Notes: a model not told the origin generated them from the sequence alone. 64,000 nucleotides of DNA from Pelolinea submarina (GCF_003966975.1 NZ_AP018437.1:1178001-1242000); one strand, 5' to 3'. Shown: positions 1-8,859, numbered from the stretch's first letter. Program-made: numbers and translations.

Positions 1-828
1 GGCTATATTGCCTATTCCATTGCGGATCGCCCCGGTATCGCGGTTGGTTTTGTTGCCGGTATGATGGCCTCAAACCAGGGCTCGGGCTTCCTAGGTGGCA
101 TGCTTGGCGGTCTGTTGGCGGGTTATGTAGTCAAAGCCATCAAGCAGCTGAAAGTGCCTTCGATGCTGAAATCCCTTATGCCGGTGTTGATCATCCCCCT
201 GTTGGGTGTGTTCATCGTAGGTTTGGGAATGACCTACGTTTTAGGCGGACCGGTAACCTGGTTGAACCAGGTGGTTGCCCAGGCGTTGGATAGCCTGAGC
301 GGCGGCGGCAAGATCGTTCTGGGTTTGGTCCAGGGCGCTATGCTGGCCTTCGATATGGGCGGCCCTGTCAACAAAGCAGCTTACGCGTTCGCGCTGGCTT
401 CCGCCGAATTGGATAACTGGGGTCCCATGGCCGCGAACTTCATCGCTTCCATGAGCCCGCCGGCCGGTATCGCTTTGGCGCTGTACCTCTTCAAAGATCG
501 CTGGACTTCAGTTGAGCGTGAGGGCATCAGCGGTTGTATCGTTGGCGGTTTGGCGATGATCACTGAATTTGCCATTCCCTACGCTGCTGCGGATCCTCTG
601 CATGTATTGCCTGCGACTATGGTCGGTTCAGCGGTTGGAGCTGCGTTATCCTACGTGTTTGATCTGTCGCTGACAGCTCCCCACGGCGGTCTGTTCGTTA
701 TTCCTTTGGCGAACAAACCTCTCATGATGCTGCTGGTTTTCGCCATTGCCATTGTGGTAACTGCAGGAATGCTGTTCATTCTCAAACCCAAAGTCACAGA
801 ATCAGAGGAAGAAGCCCTCTCCATGTAA
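1..828 (+). CDS. PTS fructose-type transporter, IIC domain (5'-truncated)
   Basis: The reading frame is open from the first base, so the gene starts upstream of the window; the first visible Met is at base 61. The visible 275 residues are very hydrophobic and carry features of fructose-family EIIC: a YIAYSIADRPG segment, Gly-rich loops (GSGFLGGMLGGLLAGY) and a conserved FDMGGPVNKAAY loop. This membrane domain would bind and translocate fructose or a related hexose during phosphorylation by the PTS. IIA and IIB domains are not visible and may lie upstream in the same protein. The C terminus (ESEEEALSM) is short and acidic. A hairpin terminator follows about 50 bases downstream. The fructose family is confident; the actual sugar is inferred. 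Confidence 0.9.
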   Translation, partial: GYIAYSIADRPGIAVGFVAGMMASNQGSGFLGGMLGGLLAGYVVKAIKQLKVPSMLKSLMPVLIIPLLGVFIVGLGMTYVLGGPVTWLNQVVAQALDSLSGGGKIVLGLVQGAMLAFDMGGPVNKAAYAFALASAELDNWGPMAANFIASMSPPAGIALALYLFKDRWTSVEREGISGCIVGGLAMITEFAIPYAAADPLHVLPATMVGSAVGAALSYVFDLSLTAPHGGLFVIPLANKPLMMLLVFAIAIVVTAGMLFILKPKVTESEEEALSM

Positions 829-875
829 GTATGGGCAAGTTAGACCATTAGGAATCCACGTAGATTAATAACATT

Positions 876-944
876 AGGGCTAATTGCAAAGAGGTGTGCG
901 TTACCGCGAATACGATCCGTACGAACATCCTGGCAATTAGCCCT
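876..944 (+). terminator. Long-loop hairpin after the fructose PTS gene
   Basis: A perfect 12-bp stem (AGGGCTAATTGC at 876-887 with GCAATTAGCCCT at 933-944) encloses a 45-base loop and is followed by CCTTTATTTTA. The loop is unusually long for an intrinsic terminator and may fold further. Termination of the fructose PTS transcript is the simplest reading. Confidence 0.6.
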
Positions 945-1000
945 CCTTTATTTTATATGAAATTGATGATTTATGGAAATGACAATCAGGAGTATTAAAA

Positions 1001-1921
1001 ATGACAAAAATTAGTGATGTAATGGGCAAGCTGCCTTTCCCTCCGGGGCAGTTGCAGCCCAAGCATATCCGTAAAGAAGAATATATCGACAGCATTTATC
1101 CCCCCGCATCCCCCGAACTCAGTGATCTGACTCGCTTTATCGTCAGCACCGATAAAATGTTTGTCGGCACCTATCAATTGGGCCCCGGCGGTTCTTTTAA
1201 CCCGCCCGACCTGCACCCCGGCGACGAGACTTACTACATCCTCAACGGCACCCTGACCCAGCAAAATGCCATAAACGGCCAGGTCATCCGGGCTTACGAG
1301 GGCGAATCCATTTGGATGCCCCGCGAAGCCTGGCACAAAGCCTTCAATTTTGAAGATGAAATCCTGCGTATTCTATTTTTCATTGCGCCCAAAGCCTGGG
1401 ATGAGAAAATTCCGCCGGACGATTACCCGCATGGCGACGATATCAAAGCTTACAAGGGCAAGAATAACGCCAAATATCCGGTTCTGTCTTCGTTGGATAA
1501 ACCCTATAAAGTCGGTACGACCGACGATATTGGCCGTTGGCCGGTACCCGGGCCCGAAGGCCGCAAAGATCCCATGCTGTTCTATCGCATTCGTGAAGAA
1601 GACAAGCTCTTGAATATCTATGGTCATGACGATACTTTACTGGTGAAATTCTTTGTCTCCAATGACCTGATGCACATGGGCGAATTCATCCTGCCTGCCG
1701 GCGGCAAAGGCCCGCGCCTTTCACCGGTGGACTGCCATAAAGGCGATTGCGCGCTGTTCGTAGTAGATGGACCGGTAACCGTCTATCTGCCCGAAACCGA
1801 AGAGGCCTTTATCGTGAATGTGGAAGATACCATGTTCATTCCTGAAGGTGTTCCTTATCGGTTGATGAATTTCACAGCTAAACCGGTGAAGGCTGTTTTC
1901 ATGATTGCACCGGAGCTTTAA
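1001..1921 (+). CDS. Double-cupin domain protein
   Basis: This 306-residue protein looks like a bicupin. The first cupin, around residues 55-130, has the pattern P-D-L-H-P-G-D-E-T-Y-Y with a later W-H, which fits a metal-binding cupin (His, Glu, His). A second barrel lies around residues 205-300 (GGKGPRLSPVDCHKGDCALF, then a PEGVPYRLMNF stretch). No signal peptide is seen, so it is probably cytoplasmic. The start ATG has an AGGAG site 8-9 bases upstream. It sits alone between two hairpin terminators. The substrate cannot be named; a sugar isomerase or an oxidoreductase are both possible for cupins in a sugar-PTS neighbourhood. Confidence 0.8.
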   Translation: MTKISDVMGKLPFPPGQLQPKHIRKEEYIDSIYPPASPELSDLTRFIVSTDKMFVGTYQLGPGGSFNPPDLHPGDETYYILNGTLTQQNAINGQVIRAYEGESIWMPREAWHKAFNFEDEILRILFFIAPKAWDEKIPPDDYPHGDDIKAYKGKNNAKYPVLSSLDKPYKVGTTDDIGRWPVPGPEGRKDPMLFYRIREEDKLLNIYGHDDTLLVKFFVSNDLMHMGEFILPAGGKGPRLSPVDCHKGDCALFVVDGPVTVYLPETEEAFIVNVEDTMFIPEGVPYRLMNFTAKPVKAVFMIAPEL

Positions 1922-1959
1922 GCTCCTTTCAAACGGATAAAACCGGTTCAAATATAGGT

Positions 1960-2020
1960 GAAAAAGGCAGAAGGGGATTGCTGTTTAGCGGTATGGAGAA
2001 GTGTCCTTTCTGCCTTTTTC
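1960..2020 (+). terminator. Terminator after the cupin gene
   Basis: A perfect 13-bp stem (GAAAAAGGCAGAA at 1960-1972 with TTCTGCCTTTTTC at 2008-2020) encloses a 35-base loop. The T-run is built into the right arm. Confidence 0.6.
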
Positions 2021-2067
2021 CTGTAAGTAGAGTACTGTTAAAATAAACCTGATCGGAAATAGAGAAT

Positions 2068-2604
2068 ATGAAAAGTGACGTGCAGGGTACTAAAGTTCAA
2101 TGTCCATTCGATGGTAAGCTGGAGATGCCGGGCCGCTGCATTGCGTGCGGTCAACCCACCCGGGGCAAGAAATGGCAGATAACCACGACCAATTTTCTCA
2201 GGAATCACAAATATATTTTCAAATTTCCGATTTGCGATGATTGCGCCGAAGCGCAGGCCAGGTATGTCAATGTAAAGCCGATCAATATCATCAGCGTAAT
2301 TATCGTTCTCCTTACAATTGTCTCATTCCTGCAACCTTCCGTGGACCTTTCTCCAGTCTTATATAACTTGGGCGGCGCGATATGGCTGAGCATCGTCATC
2401 GCTTATACGCTTTGGATGAATATGAAAGCCTGGCGGGAAAATACCGCGGAGGTAGCGGAACGAAATTCCGTTCTGAAGAGTGCCGTACGTTTTGAAAAAG
2501 TTGAAATGCCCCGCAAGAAACAAAAGGGCCAGGCTATTATTTGGTTTACCAGCAGCCAATTCGCGCGAGATTTCATTCGATTAAATAAAGGACAAGTGCT
2601 ATAA
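2068..2604 (+). CDS. Small Cys-rich membrane protein, function unknown
   Basis: I do not recognise this 178-residue protein. The N-terminal 70 residues contain Cys at 12, 27, 30, 60 and 63 (CIACGQPT and CDDCAE), which suggests a zinc-ribbon-like fold. Two adjacent hydrophobic helices follow (about residues 74-115). The C-terminal 65 residues are basic and probably cytoplasmic (PRKKQKGQAIIWF). The gene stands alone, with the cupin terminator before it and a 490-base AT-rich gap after it. It may be a small membrane sensor or a membrane-anchored zinc ribbon; nothing in the context decides this. Confidence 0.7.
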   Translation: MKSDVQGTKVQCPFDGKLEMPGRCIACGQPTRGKKWQITTTNFLRNHKYIFKFPICDDCAEAQARYVNVKPINIISVIIVLLTIVSFLQPSVDLSPVLYNLGGAIWLSIVIAYTLWMNMKAWRENTAEVAERNSVLKSAVRFEKVEMPRKKQKGQAIIWFTSSQFARDFIRLNKGQVL

Positions 2605-2837
2605 ATAAATATGTAATTTAATTTTTATTTAGTAAGAAAAGTGTTCAAGTCGCAATGGGGGAGTTGACTATTAATGGTGGGCAATGTGATTTGTGTTTAC
2701 CAAATTGATGAGCTCTGTATTTGATTGAAGTTATCCATTGTTTATATAGTGTCAGTAATAAAGAAATATATTTGGCGGATTAATAATATTTTTTTACTGT
2801 TTACTGCTGCAAAATAAAATAACCAGGGATGATTTTA

Positions 2838-2890
2838 TTAACAATTTATTTGAATATGATACAATGTAGTAACAACATTACGTTATAACG
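2838..2890 (+). promoter_or_regulatory. Predicted promoter and palindromic site ahead of the mannose-family PTS operon
   Basis: The gap 2605-3097 is AT-rich and has no convincing gene. It holds TTAACA (2838-2843), a 16-base spacer and TACAAT (2860-2865), a good sigma-70-type promoter. About 15 bases after the -10 box is the perfect 10-bp palindrome CGTTATAACG (2881-2890), placed where a repressor would act. The predicted leader is about 225 nt. It contains one strong Shine-Dalgarno-like AAAGGAGG near 3023 without a following start, then the true AAAGGAG before the IIC gene at 3098. Confidence 0.5.
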
Positions 2891-3097
2891 AATATTGATG
2901 GATTTGTGCCAATTATGCAATTATTTTATAAAAATATGGAGAAAATGTACGCGGTTTGTATTCTCTTTTCAATCCGAGACAAATTCCCTTATTAAGGATT
3001 AATTTAATTTCAATTTGAAAGAAAAGGAGGTCAGAGGAAATAAAAAAAATAAATCATTTGTTTTCACAGAAATAAAAAATTTATAAAGGAGTGAATT

Positions 3098-3844
3098 ATG
3101 TCACCAATACTAACTGCATTAGTATTAGCAATTTGGGCCTACATATGTGTTTATGATATGTTGGCTCCTATGTTCATTCTGGCCAACCGTCCTTTGATTG
3201 CCGGCTTTGTAACCGGTTTAATCGTTGGCGATGTCCAGACCGGTATGCTAATCGGCGGTACCCTGGAGTTGATGTCATTAGGTGTTTATACCTATGGCGG
3301 CGCCACGGTTCCCGATTACACCGTAGGTGCCATCCTGGGTACTTATTTCGGTAAAGGCGGCAACTTTGATATCGGTATCGCCCTGGCGGTCCCGGCTGCT
3401 TTACTTTTGACCCAGGTGGATATCCTGAACCGTTTCCTGAACTTCGTTTACGTCCACAAAGCGGATAGATTTGCTGAAGAGGGCGACGACAAGGGCTTCG
3501 AGCGCATGATGGTTTGGACCAGCCATATCATTTGGGGTCTGTCCCGCGCCATCCCAGTCTTCCTGGCTGTGGCTTTCGGTGAACCGGTCGTGAAAGGTGT
3601 CAGTTCGTTCTTTGAGGCCTTCCCCTGGATCAACAAGGGCATCACCGCTGCTGGTGGTTTATTACCGGCCATTGGGTTTGCGATGCTGCTGAAGATCCTG
3701 CCGGTGGAAAAATATCCTGCCTTCCTGCTGTTGGGCTTTGTACTCTTTGCGTATCTGAAGATGCCGCTGTTGGGTATTGCCCTGTTCGGTGTGGCGGTCG
3801 CTGGAATTTTCCAATACGTCAAATATCAGAAACAGGAGGCATAA
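3098..3844 (+). CDS. PTS mannose/fructose/sorbose-family IIC
   Basis: This 248-residue membrane protein matches the EIIC of the mannose (Man/Sor/Aga) PTS class. Its N terminus shows the family's Gly-rich signature: FVTGLIVGDVQTGMLIGGTL followed by ELMSLGVYTYGGATVPDY. Several hydrophobic helices extend to the C terminus. With IID it forms the sugar-translocating pore, while IIA and IIB, encoded just downstream, pass phosphate to the substrate. The IID start codon follows the IIC stop by one base, so the two are translationally coupled. Substrates in this class are often amino sugars (GalNAc, GlcNAc, GalN); NagA at 9.6 kb supports that here. Start chosen by AAAGGAG 7 bases upstream. Confidence 0.93.
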   Translation: MSPILTALVLAIWAYICVYDMLAPMFILANRPLIAGFVTGLIVGDVQTGMLIGGTLELMSLGVYTYGGATVPDYTVGAILGTYFGKGGNFDIGIALAVPAALLLTQVDILNRFLNFVYVHKADRFAEEGDDKGFERMMVWTSHIIWGLSRAIPVFLAVAFGEPVVKGVSSFFEAFPWINKGITAAGGLLPAIGFAMLLKILPVEKYPAFLLLGFVLFAYLKMPLLGIALFGVAVAGIFQYVKYQKQEA

Positions 3845-3845
3845 G

Positions 3846-4673
3846 ATGGCTACTAAAGCGAAAATCACGCATGCCGATATCATGAAATGCTTCTGGCGCT
3901 ATATTTTCATGTCGCAGTGCGGCTGGAACTATGAGCGCATGCAGTCCGTTGGCTATTGCTACTCGATGCTGCCTGTCCTGAAGAAGATGCACCCGGATCC
4001 AGAAGATTTCAAGGAAGCTTTCATCACCAACTTAAACTTCTTTAACACCAACCCGGTTGTCGGTACCCCCCTGATCATGGGTGCTCATATTGCGTTGGAA
4101 GAAGCCGGAGCTTCATACGACACGACCGAGGGTTTGAAAGTCGGTTTGATGGGCCCTCTGGCCGGTGTCGGCGACACCCTGGTTTGGGCGCTGTATAACA
4201 GCATTATCTTCTCCATTGCCGCCATCATGGCGTTGAATGGTAATGCGATGGGCCCGATCATGGCGATGGTCCTGGTGTTCTTCCCTTACATGGCCATCCG
4301 CTACTGGCAGATCACCTGGGCGTATAAAGAGGGAACCCACTTACTGACTTCAATCGGCAGTGGTGCCATTGGCCGTATCACCGAATTTGCCACCATCGTT
4401 GGCTTGATCGTGATCGGCGGTTTTGCTCCCTCCATCGTCAGCCTGACCACGCCATTGGCTTACAGCCAGGGCGCAGTTATCAATGGCGAAACTGTAACCC
4501 AAACAGTAACAGTTCAAGCGCAATTAGACGCGATCTTGCCTTACATGCTGCCGGTTTTAGCTACCTTCCTGTGCTACTGGCTGCTGAAGAAGAAGAGCTG
4601 GAGCCCCGTCAAAGTTATTTTGATGTTAGTCGTCATCGGTTTCATTGGTGGCGCTTTGGGTATCTTCGGCTAA
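3846..4673 (+). CDS. PTS mannose/fructose/sorbose-family IID
   Basis: This 275-residue protein is EIID of the mannose PTS class. The N-terminal cytoplasmic part has the family pattern (FWRYIFMSQCGWNYERMQS, then NLNFFNTNP and GLMGPLAGVGDTLVWA). Transmembrane helices follow, including two near the C terminus. I start at ATG 3846, with CAGGAGG just upstream, rather than at an in-frame upstream ATG inside the IIC gene, because MATKAKITHADIMKCFWRY matches the family's N terminus. EIID works only with EIIC. A terminator follows 18 bases after the stop, although more genes of the same PTS lie beyond it. Confidence 0.93.
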   Translation: MATKAKITHADIMKCFWRYIFMSQCGWNYERMQSVGYCYSMLPVLKKMHPDPEDFKEAFITNLNFFNTNPVVGTPLIMGAHIALEEAGASYDTTEGLKVGLMGPLAGVGDTLVWALYNSIIFSIAAIMALNGNAMGPIMAMVLVFFPYMAIRYWQITWAYKEGTHLLTSIGSGAIGRITEFATIVGLIVIGGFAPSIVSLTTPLAYSQGAVINGETVTQTVTVQAQLDAILPYMLPVLATFLCYWLLKKKSWSPVKVILMLVVIGFIGGALGIFG

Positions 4674-4690
4674 ATTTCAACGAATCAAAA

Positions 4691-4723
4691 AAAAGCAGGG
4701 TAAACGTGTTTTACCCTGCTTTT
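4691..4723 (+). terminator. Terminator-like hairpin inside the PTS cluster
   Basis: A perfect 14-bp stem (AAAAGCAGGGTAAA at 4691-4704, TTTACCCTGCTTTT at 4710-4723) with a 5-base loop has the T-run in its right arm. It lies between the IID gene and the SIS gene at 4749. It probably sets a higher level of the membrane subunits than of the downstream soluble proteins. Confidence 0.75.
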
Positions 4724-4748
4724 ATTGAGCTTATTATTAGGAGTAAAA

Positions 4749-5459
4749 ATGCAAAAACAATATTTTGACCTGGCCGTTGAGAAAATTACGGCCATTAAGA
4801 CAGACGAGGAAGATCATATTCGCGAGGCTGCAAAATTGGTAGCCGGTTCATTAATGAACCGCAATTGGGTGTACACCTTCGGCAGCGGCCATTCACAGTT
4901 ATTGGCAATGGAAGTCCACGGCCGCGCAGGCGGTTTGTACCCAATTGTGCACATCCCCGACCCGATGAACGGCCGCGCTGAAAAAGTGGAAGGTTTCGGA
5001 CCGATCCTGATCGAGGGGTTGAATTTTAAAAAAGGTGAGACGGTTTTTGTGATCTCCAATTCAGGCAGAAACCCGGAACCGTTGGAAATTGCAATAGCAG
5101 TGAAAGAAGGCGGAGCTAATTTGATCGCTGTAACGTCATTGGCCCATTCCAAATCGGTTACCTCACGGCATTCATCCGGTAAATTACTGTACCAGTTGGC
5201 GGATGTAGTTTTGGATACCCACACTCCCGCCGGCGATGCATCCCTGGCTTTTGAGAACAGTCCCATTCGCTCCGGTGCATTGTCCACCGTGCTGGGCGCG
5301 GCTATCATGGATGCAGTCGTGGTGGAAGCCATCGAAATGATGCTCAAACAAGGTTTTGTGCCGCCGGTACTCATCAGCTCTAACCTGGATGGTTCCGATG
5401 AACATAACCAGCGTATTATGGATGAATACGGGCAATTCCCGCAGCCCCGTTTTATATAA
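4749..5459 (+). CDS. SIS-domain phosphosugar-binding protein (first paralogue)
   Basis: This 236-residue protein has one SIS (sugar isomerase) fold. Landmarks are a Gly/Ser phosphate loop (TFGSGHSQLLAMEVHGRAGG), a second Ser-rich loop (VFVISNSGRNPEP) and a SRHSSGK motif. It resembles the UPF0309 group. SIS proteins isomerise, deaminate or sense phosphosugars. Inside a PTS operon it probably acts on the imported sugar phosphate. The start ATG at 4749 follows ATTAGGAG; an upstream in-frame TTG at 4725 lies next to the terminator and is rejected. A paralogue at 10854-11600 sits next to nagA. The exact reaction is not determined. Confidence 0.85.
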   Translation: MQKQYFDLAVEKITAIKTDEEDHIREAAKLVAGSLMNRNWVYTFGSGHSQLLAMEVHGRAGGLYPIVHIPDPMNGRAEKVEGFGPILIEGLNFKKGETVFVISNSGRNPEPLEIAIAVKEGGANLIAVTSLAHSKSVTSRHSSGKLLYQLADVVLDTHTPAGDASLAFENSPIRSGALSTVLGAAIMDAVVVEAIEMMLKQGFVPPVLISSNLDGSDEHNQRIMDEYGQFPQPRFI

Positions 5460-5480
5460 TCAGGCAAGTTTGGAGGAAGG

Positions 5481-5891
5481 TTGATTAGTATTTTGATTGT
5501 CTCGCATGGGAAATTGGCAGCCGGTATGCTGGATGCACTGCGGATGCTCACCGGAGATCAGGGCCAGATTGCTGCACTGGGCCTGTGTGAAAGCGAAGCC
5601 CCGGAAGAATTGGTCGAGCACGTACGCGCCGAGATCAACAAGATGGATGATGGGGATGGCGTCTTGATCGCCGTTGACCTATACGGCGCAACCCCCTTCC
5701 ATTCCAGTGCGCGCCTGTTTCTGGAAAGCGATCGAAAAATCGAGGTCGTCACCGGCGTGAACTTGCCGATGCTGGCCGAAATTATGGTCAATCGGGAAGA
5801 CACAAGCCTGGAAGAGCTGGTCAAACAGGCTTATCAGGCTGGATTGGACGGTATCCAGATGCTGCCGGACAGTATTCGAAATGCGAAATAG
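5481..5891 (+). CDS. PTS mannose-family IIA
   Basis: This 136-residue soluble EIIA of the mannose class takes phosphate from HPr and hands it to IIB. The phosphorylated His is His9 in the opening motif ILIVSHGKLAAGM, and the typical LYGATPFHSSARLF stretch follows around residues 68-80. The start is a TTG at 5481 with a strong TTTGGAGGAAGG site directly before it; no ATG fits. Full length for a stand-alone IIA. It lies between the SIS gene and IIB, 21 and 36 bases apart, and clearly belongs to the same transporter. Confidence 0.92.
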   Translation: MISILIVSHGKLAAGMLDALRMLTGDQGQIAALGLCESEAPEELVEHVRAEINKMDDGDGVLIAVDLYGATPFHSSARLFLESDRKIEVVTGVNLPMLAEIMVNREDTSLEELVKQAYQAGLDGIQMLPDSIRNAK

Positions 5892-5927
5892 CGAATAAAA
5901 TAATGATACATAAGGAAGGAGAATATT

Positions 5928-6428
5928 ATGTCAGTTATGCATGTCCGAATGGATAATCGTCTGATCCATGGTCAGATCCTGGTTTCATGGAATTCTCATT
6001 ATAAGATTGATCATTTGATTGTTACTAACGATAAAGTTGCAAACGATCCACTGCAAATAACGTTGTTGAAGGCTGTAACTCCCATTGGGGCCAAAGTTTC
6101 CGTGTTGACGGTAGAAGATTGTGTTAAATATTGCCTCAGCCCGGAAGCGGAGAAAGAAAACATTTTCGTCATCGCGAAAATGCCGGAAGATGGTTTGGAA
6201 TTGGTAGAGCGCGGCCTGAGCATCCCGGTGCTCAATCTTGGCAACCAGGCCTTTGTCAGAAATTCCAAAAAGCTATCGAACACCGTTTTCCTGACAGAAG
6301 ATGGTGTGAAGGCTTTGAAGAAGATTCATGAGAAAGGCATCAAAATAACTTGCCGGATGATGCCTACGGATGCGGAAGGTGAATTCTGGCCAACCATCGA
6401 AAAAACTTTCCCTGAATGGACTAAATAG
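5928..6428 (+). CDS. PTS mannose/fructose/sorbose-family IIB
   Basis: This 166-residue soluble EIIB carries the class motif RMDNRLIHGQILVSW; His14 is the predicted phospho-His that donates phosphate to the sugar in the IIC/IID pore. Length and the C-terminal FWPTIEKTFPEW region fit the family. A good AAGGAGA site precedes the ATG. With IIA, IIC and IID this gives all four subunits as separate proteins. EI and HPr are not in the window. Confidence 0.92.
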   Translation: MSVMHVRMDNRLIHGQILVSWNSHYKIDHLIVTNDKVANDPLQITLLKAVTPIGAKVSVLTVEDCVKYCLSPEAEKENIFVIAKMPEDGLELVERGLSIPVLNLGNQAFVRNSKKLSNTVFLTEDGVKALKKIHEKGIKITCRMMPTDAEGEFWPTIEKTFPEWTK

Positions 6429-6477
6429 GTTTTTATCTTACGTCTTTGATTATCGCTGGAAAGGAGCACCCTGATCC

Positions 6478-7752
6478 ATGTTTAACGCTGCTGCAGTAGA
6501 AGTTGACATCACTCCCCCGGTTGGGGTGAAAATGGCTGGTTACGGAGCTCGCCTGAAAGCCAGCCAGGGGATTCACGACCCATTAAAAGCCCAAATCCTT
6601 TTCCTGGAATTGAACGATTCCAGGGCGGTCTTGATCAGTATGGATTTGCTGGCTGTGCAAGCTCAGTTTTCAAAAAATATGCGAGCGGCTATAACCGAGA
6701 AAACCGGCGTGGCTGAAGACCATGTGTTAATCGCCTGCTCCCATACGCATTCCGGTCCGCAGGGTTTTAATCTGGACGATTTGATCCTGCAAGAGACGCA
6801 ATATGAAACGCTGCAGGAGATCACCTGCCAGAAAATCGCGGGCGCGTGCGCCTGGGCAAAAGGATTGCTGCAGCCGGCGGTTATTTCACTGGGGCACAGC
6901 ACAATCGATGGATTGGGGCTGAACCGTAACGATCCGCAAAAAGGCGCGGCCGATCACCAGGTTTCTGTGCTGCGGATCGACGAAGCTTCCGGAAAACCGT
7001 TGGCTGTGCTGTTCAATTATGGCTGCCACCCGACTGTAATGGGGGCGGATAATTTGCAGATTAGCGCGGATTATCCCGGCGCGGCCAGATCCATGCTGAA
7101 GGAATTGTATCCGCAGGTGGTTTTCATGTTCACCAACAGCGCGGCGGGCGACGTCAGCACGCGGTTCACTCGCCGCAGCGCGACTTTTTCTGAAGTGACC
7201 CGCTTGGGTCAAATCATGGGCGCGGCAGTGCTGCAAGCCATGAACGTAGCTGAAAGCTTTGATCCACAAACGCTTAAAGCGCGTGTTGAACCGATTGACT
7301 TGCCTTTAAAAGAATTTCCAACTGAAGCAGAAACGCAAGAATTATTGGCAGAAGCGAAAGACACATTGAGCCGTATGCAGGCAGAGCATGCATCCGCCGG
7401 TGAACTACGCAAGATCATAACGAAAATTGAAGGAATCGAAGTATTCCTGCTACAAATCAAGTATTATAAGGGGAAGGAAAAATTGCAGTCGGAACTTCAA
7501 AGCATCCAAATTGGCCCGCTGCATATCGTTGCGGTTCCAGGTGAACCATTTTCAAAAACCTTCCTGGATATCAAACAGCGCATCCAACCCGACCAGGCTA
7601 TCTTGGTGGGTTATGCTAACGATTACAAGGGCTACTTCCCGGAATCCGTTCCGGGATTGCCGGGCACGTATGAGGATTTTGTCAGCCCGTTTTCTTCCCA
7701 GGCTGCATTAATAATAAAAGAACTCGCCATAAAATTGATTAAGGAAAAATAA
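6478..7752 (+). CDS. Neutral/alkaline ceramidase N-domain-like hydrolase, cytoplasmic
   Basis: This 424-residue protein matches the N-terminal catalytic domain of neutral/alkaline non-lysosomal ceramidases, a zinc amidase fold. It opens with AAAVEVDITPPVGVKMAGYG. Predicted metal-binding His lie in ACSHTHSGP (His89, His91) and in NYGCHPTVMG. Unlike secreted ceramidases it has no signal peptide and lacks the C-terminal domain. It follows the PTS IIB gene by 49 bases. Its job is therefore more likely hydrolysis of an amide or ester on an imported sugar derivative than ceramide cleavage; that is inference. The stop overlaps the next start by one base (TAATG). Confidence 0.8.
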   Translation: MFNAAAVEVDITPPVGVKMAGYGARLKASQGIHDPLKAQILFLELNDSRAVLISMDLLAVQAQFSKNMRAAITEKTGVAEDHVLIACSHTHSGPQGFNLDDLILQETQYETLQEITCQKIAGACAWAKGLLQPAVISLGHSTIDGLGLNRNDPQKGAADHQVSVLRIDEASGKPLAVLFNYGCHPTVMGADNLQISADYPGAARSMLKELYPQVVFMFTNSAAGDVSTRFTRRSATFSEVTRLGQIMGAAVLQAMNVAESFDPQTLKARVEPIDLPLKEFPTEAETQELLAEAKDTLSRMQAEHASAGELRKIITKIEGIEVFLLQIKYYKGKEKLQSELQSIQIGPLHIVAVPGEPFSKTFLDIKQRIQPDQAILVGYANDYKGYFPESVPGLPGTYEDFVSPFSSQAALIIKELAIKLIKEK

Positions 7753-8168
7753 TGAATGAAATTTGGATAATCCGCATGCTGGGTGTTTTCTTTGCTTTGT
7801 TCGGCATTGCCATTCGCTTAGGGTACTTCAGGAAAATGTATTTTTCCAGCAAGGGCGGTATCTACGGATATCTTCCCATGGGGTTATTATTTGTTCTTTA
7901 TTCTTATTATGAAGAAATCTCCGCCGGCAGTTCGGTGAATATGACGATTTACTATGTGGCTTTCGGGTTATTGATTGCGTGCATTCTCTATTTCAGCATC
8001 CGCAAACCGGTTTGGATGAAACCGATCTGGGTCACCTGGGTAGAAAAATACCCACAGAAAGTGATTATTAAGATGGCCGAAGGAATCAAAGATAATCCGG
8101 ATTGGGAGAAGAATACAGCCGACGAAGCCAGCGTGGATGCCTGGGCAAAAAAGATTTCCCGCAAATAA
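7752..8168 (+). CDS. Small membrane protein, function unknown
   Basis: I do not recognise this 138-residue protein. It has about three hydrophobic helices (roughly residues 5-22, 38-55, 68-86), then a soluble basic and acidic tail of about 50 residues. It is translationally coupled to the ceramidase-like gene (shared A in TAATG), so it is probably part of the PTS operon. Confidence 0.65.
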   Translation: MNEIWIIRMLGVFFALFGIAIRLGYFRKMYFSSKGGIYGYLPMGLLFVLYSYYEEISAGSSVNMTIYYVAFGLLIACILYFSIRKPVWMKPIWVTWVEKYPQKVIIKMAEGIKDNPDWEKNTADEASVDAWAKKISRK

Positions 8169-8189
8169 TCTTTGATATACTTGCGGGCG

Positions 8190-8846
8190 ATGAAAAAAGA
8201 CAACGTCCCTATAATTCTGTGTGATTTTGACGGCACCATTACACGTGCTTGTTTATGCGATTTCTTGTATAAAGAATTCGCGTCGTGCGGATTGAAGTTT
8301 TCAGAACTATGGGCTGAAAGCAAGATCGGCACAAAAGAAGAAATCGAAAGCTCGTTCCAGTTCATCCAAGCATCACGCGAGGAAATGGAACGAGCTTTGG
8401 CTTCTATTGAAGTCGTCCCCGGTTTTGAGGGATTTTATCAATACTGCCGGGACCAGGGATTGGAGCTGACCATCGTCAGTGATGGTTTGGAATGGGCCAT
8501 CCGTTATGTGTTAAGCAGGGTGGGGGTCAAGGACATCCGCGTAATGTCCAACCGTATTTTCTTCGAACCGCAAGGTTTTCGTTTTGAATTCCCTTATTAC
8601 AATCCCTCCGCAACTCAAACCGGCGTGTGCAAGCGGGATATCGTGGACGAATTAAAGAAAAAGGGCGAACGCATTATCATGATTGGGGACGGGCGCACGG
8701 ATTTTGAAGCCAGCCGTCTGGCTGACTTTGTCTTTGCGCGCGACGCGCTGTGGGATTATTGCCAGGAGCATCACATTTCGTCCTGGCAGTATGATAATTT
8801 TTTTGATATCCTGGCGTATATTCAGAACCCGGACAATAATCTCTAA
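8190..8846 (+). CDS. HAD-superfamily phosphatase, MtnX/SerB-like (HAD-IB)
   Basis: The protein starts with the HAD motif I LCDFDGTIT, with the nucleophile Asp near residue 11 and the acid/base Asp two residues on. Motif II is TIVSDGLEW and the last motif is IMIGDGRTDFEASR, where the Asp residues bind Mg2+. The cap type and about 218-residue length fit the HAD-IB group that includes MtnX-like 2-hydroxy-3-keto-5-methylthiopentenyl-1-phosphate phosphatases. No other methionine-salvage genes are nearby, so in this position it may dephosphorylate a sugar phosphate. I choose the ATG at 8190; an upstream TTG at 8172 is possible, and neither has a strong ribosome site. Confidence 0.8.
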   Translation: MKKDNVPIILCDFDGTITRACLCDFLYKEFASCGLKFSELWAESKIGTKEEIESSFQFIQASREEMERALASIEVVPGFEGFYQYCRDQGLELTIVSDGLEWAIRYVLSRVGVKDIRVMSNRIFFEPQGFRFEFPYYNPSATQTGVCKRDIVDELKKKGERIIMIGDGRTDFEASRLADFVFARDALWDYCQEHHISSWQYDNFFDILAYIQNPDNNL

Positions 8847-8859
8847 TCAGCAGGAAAAT

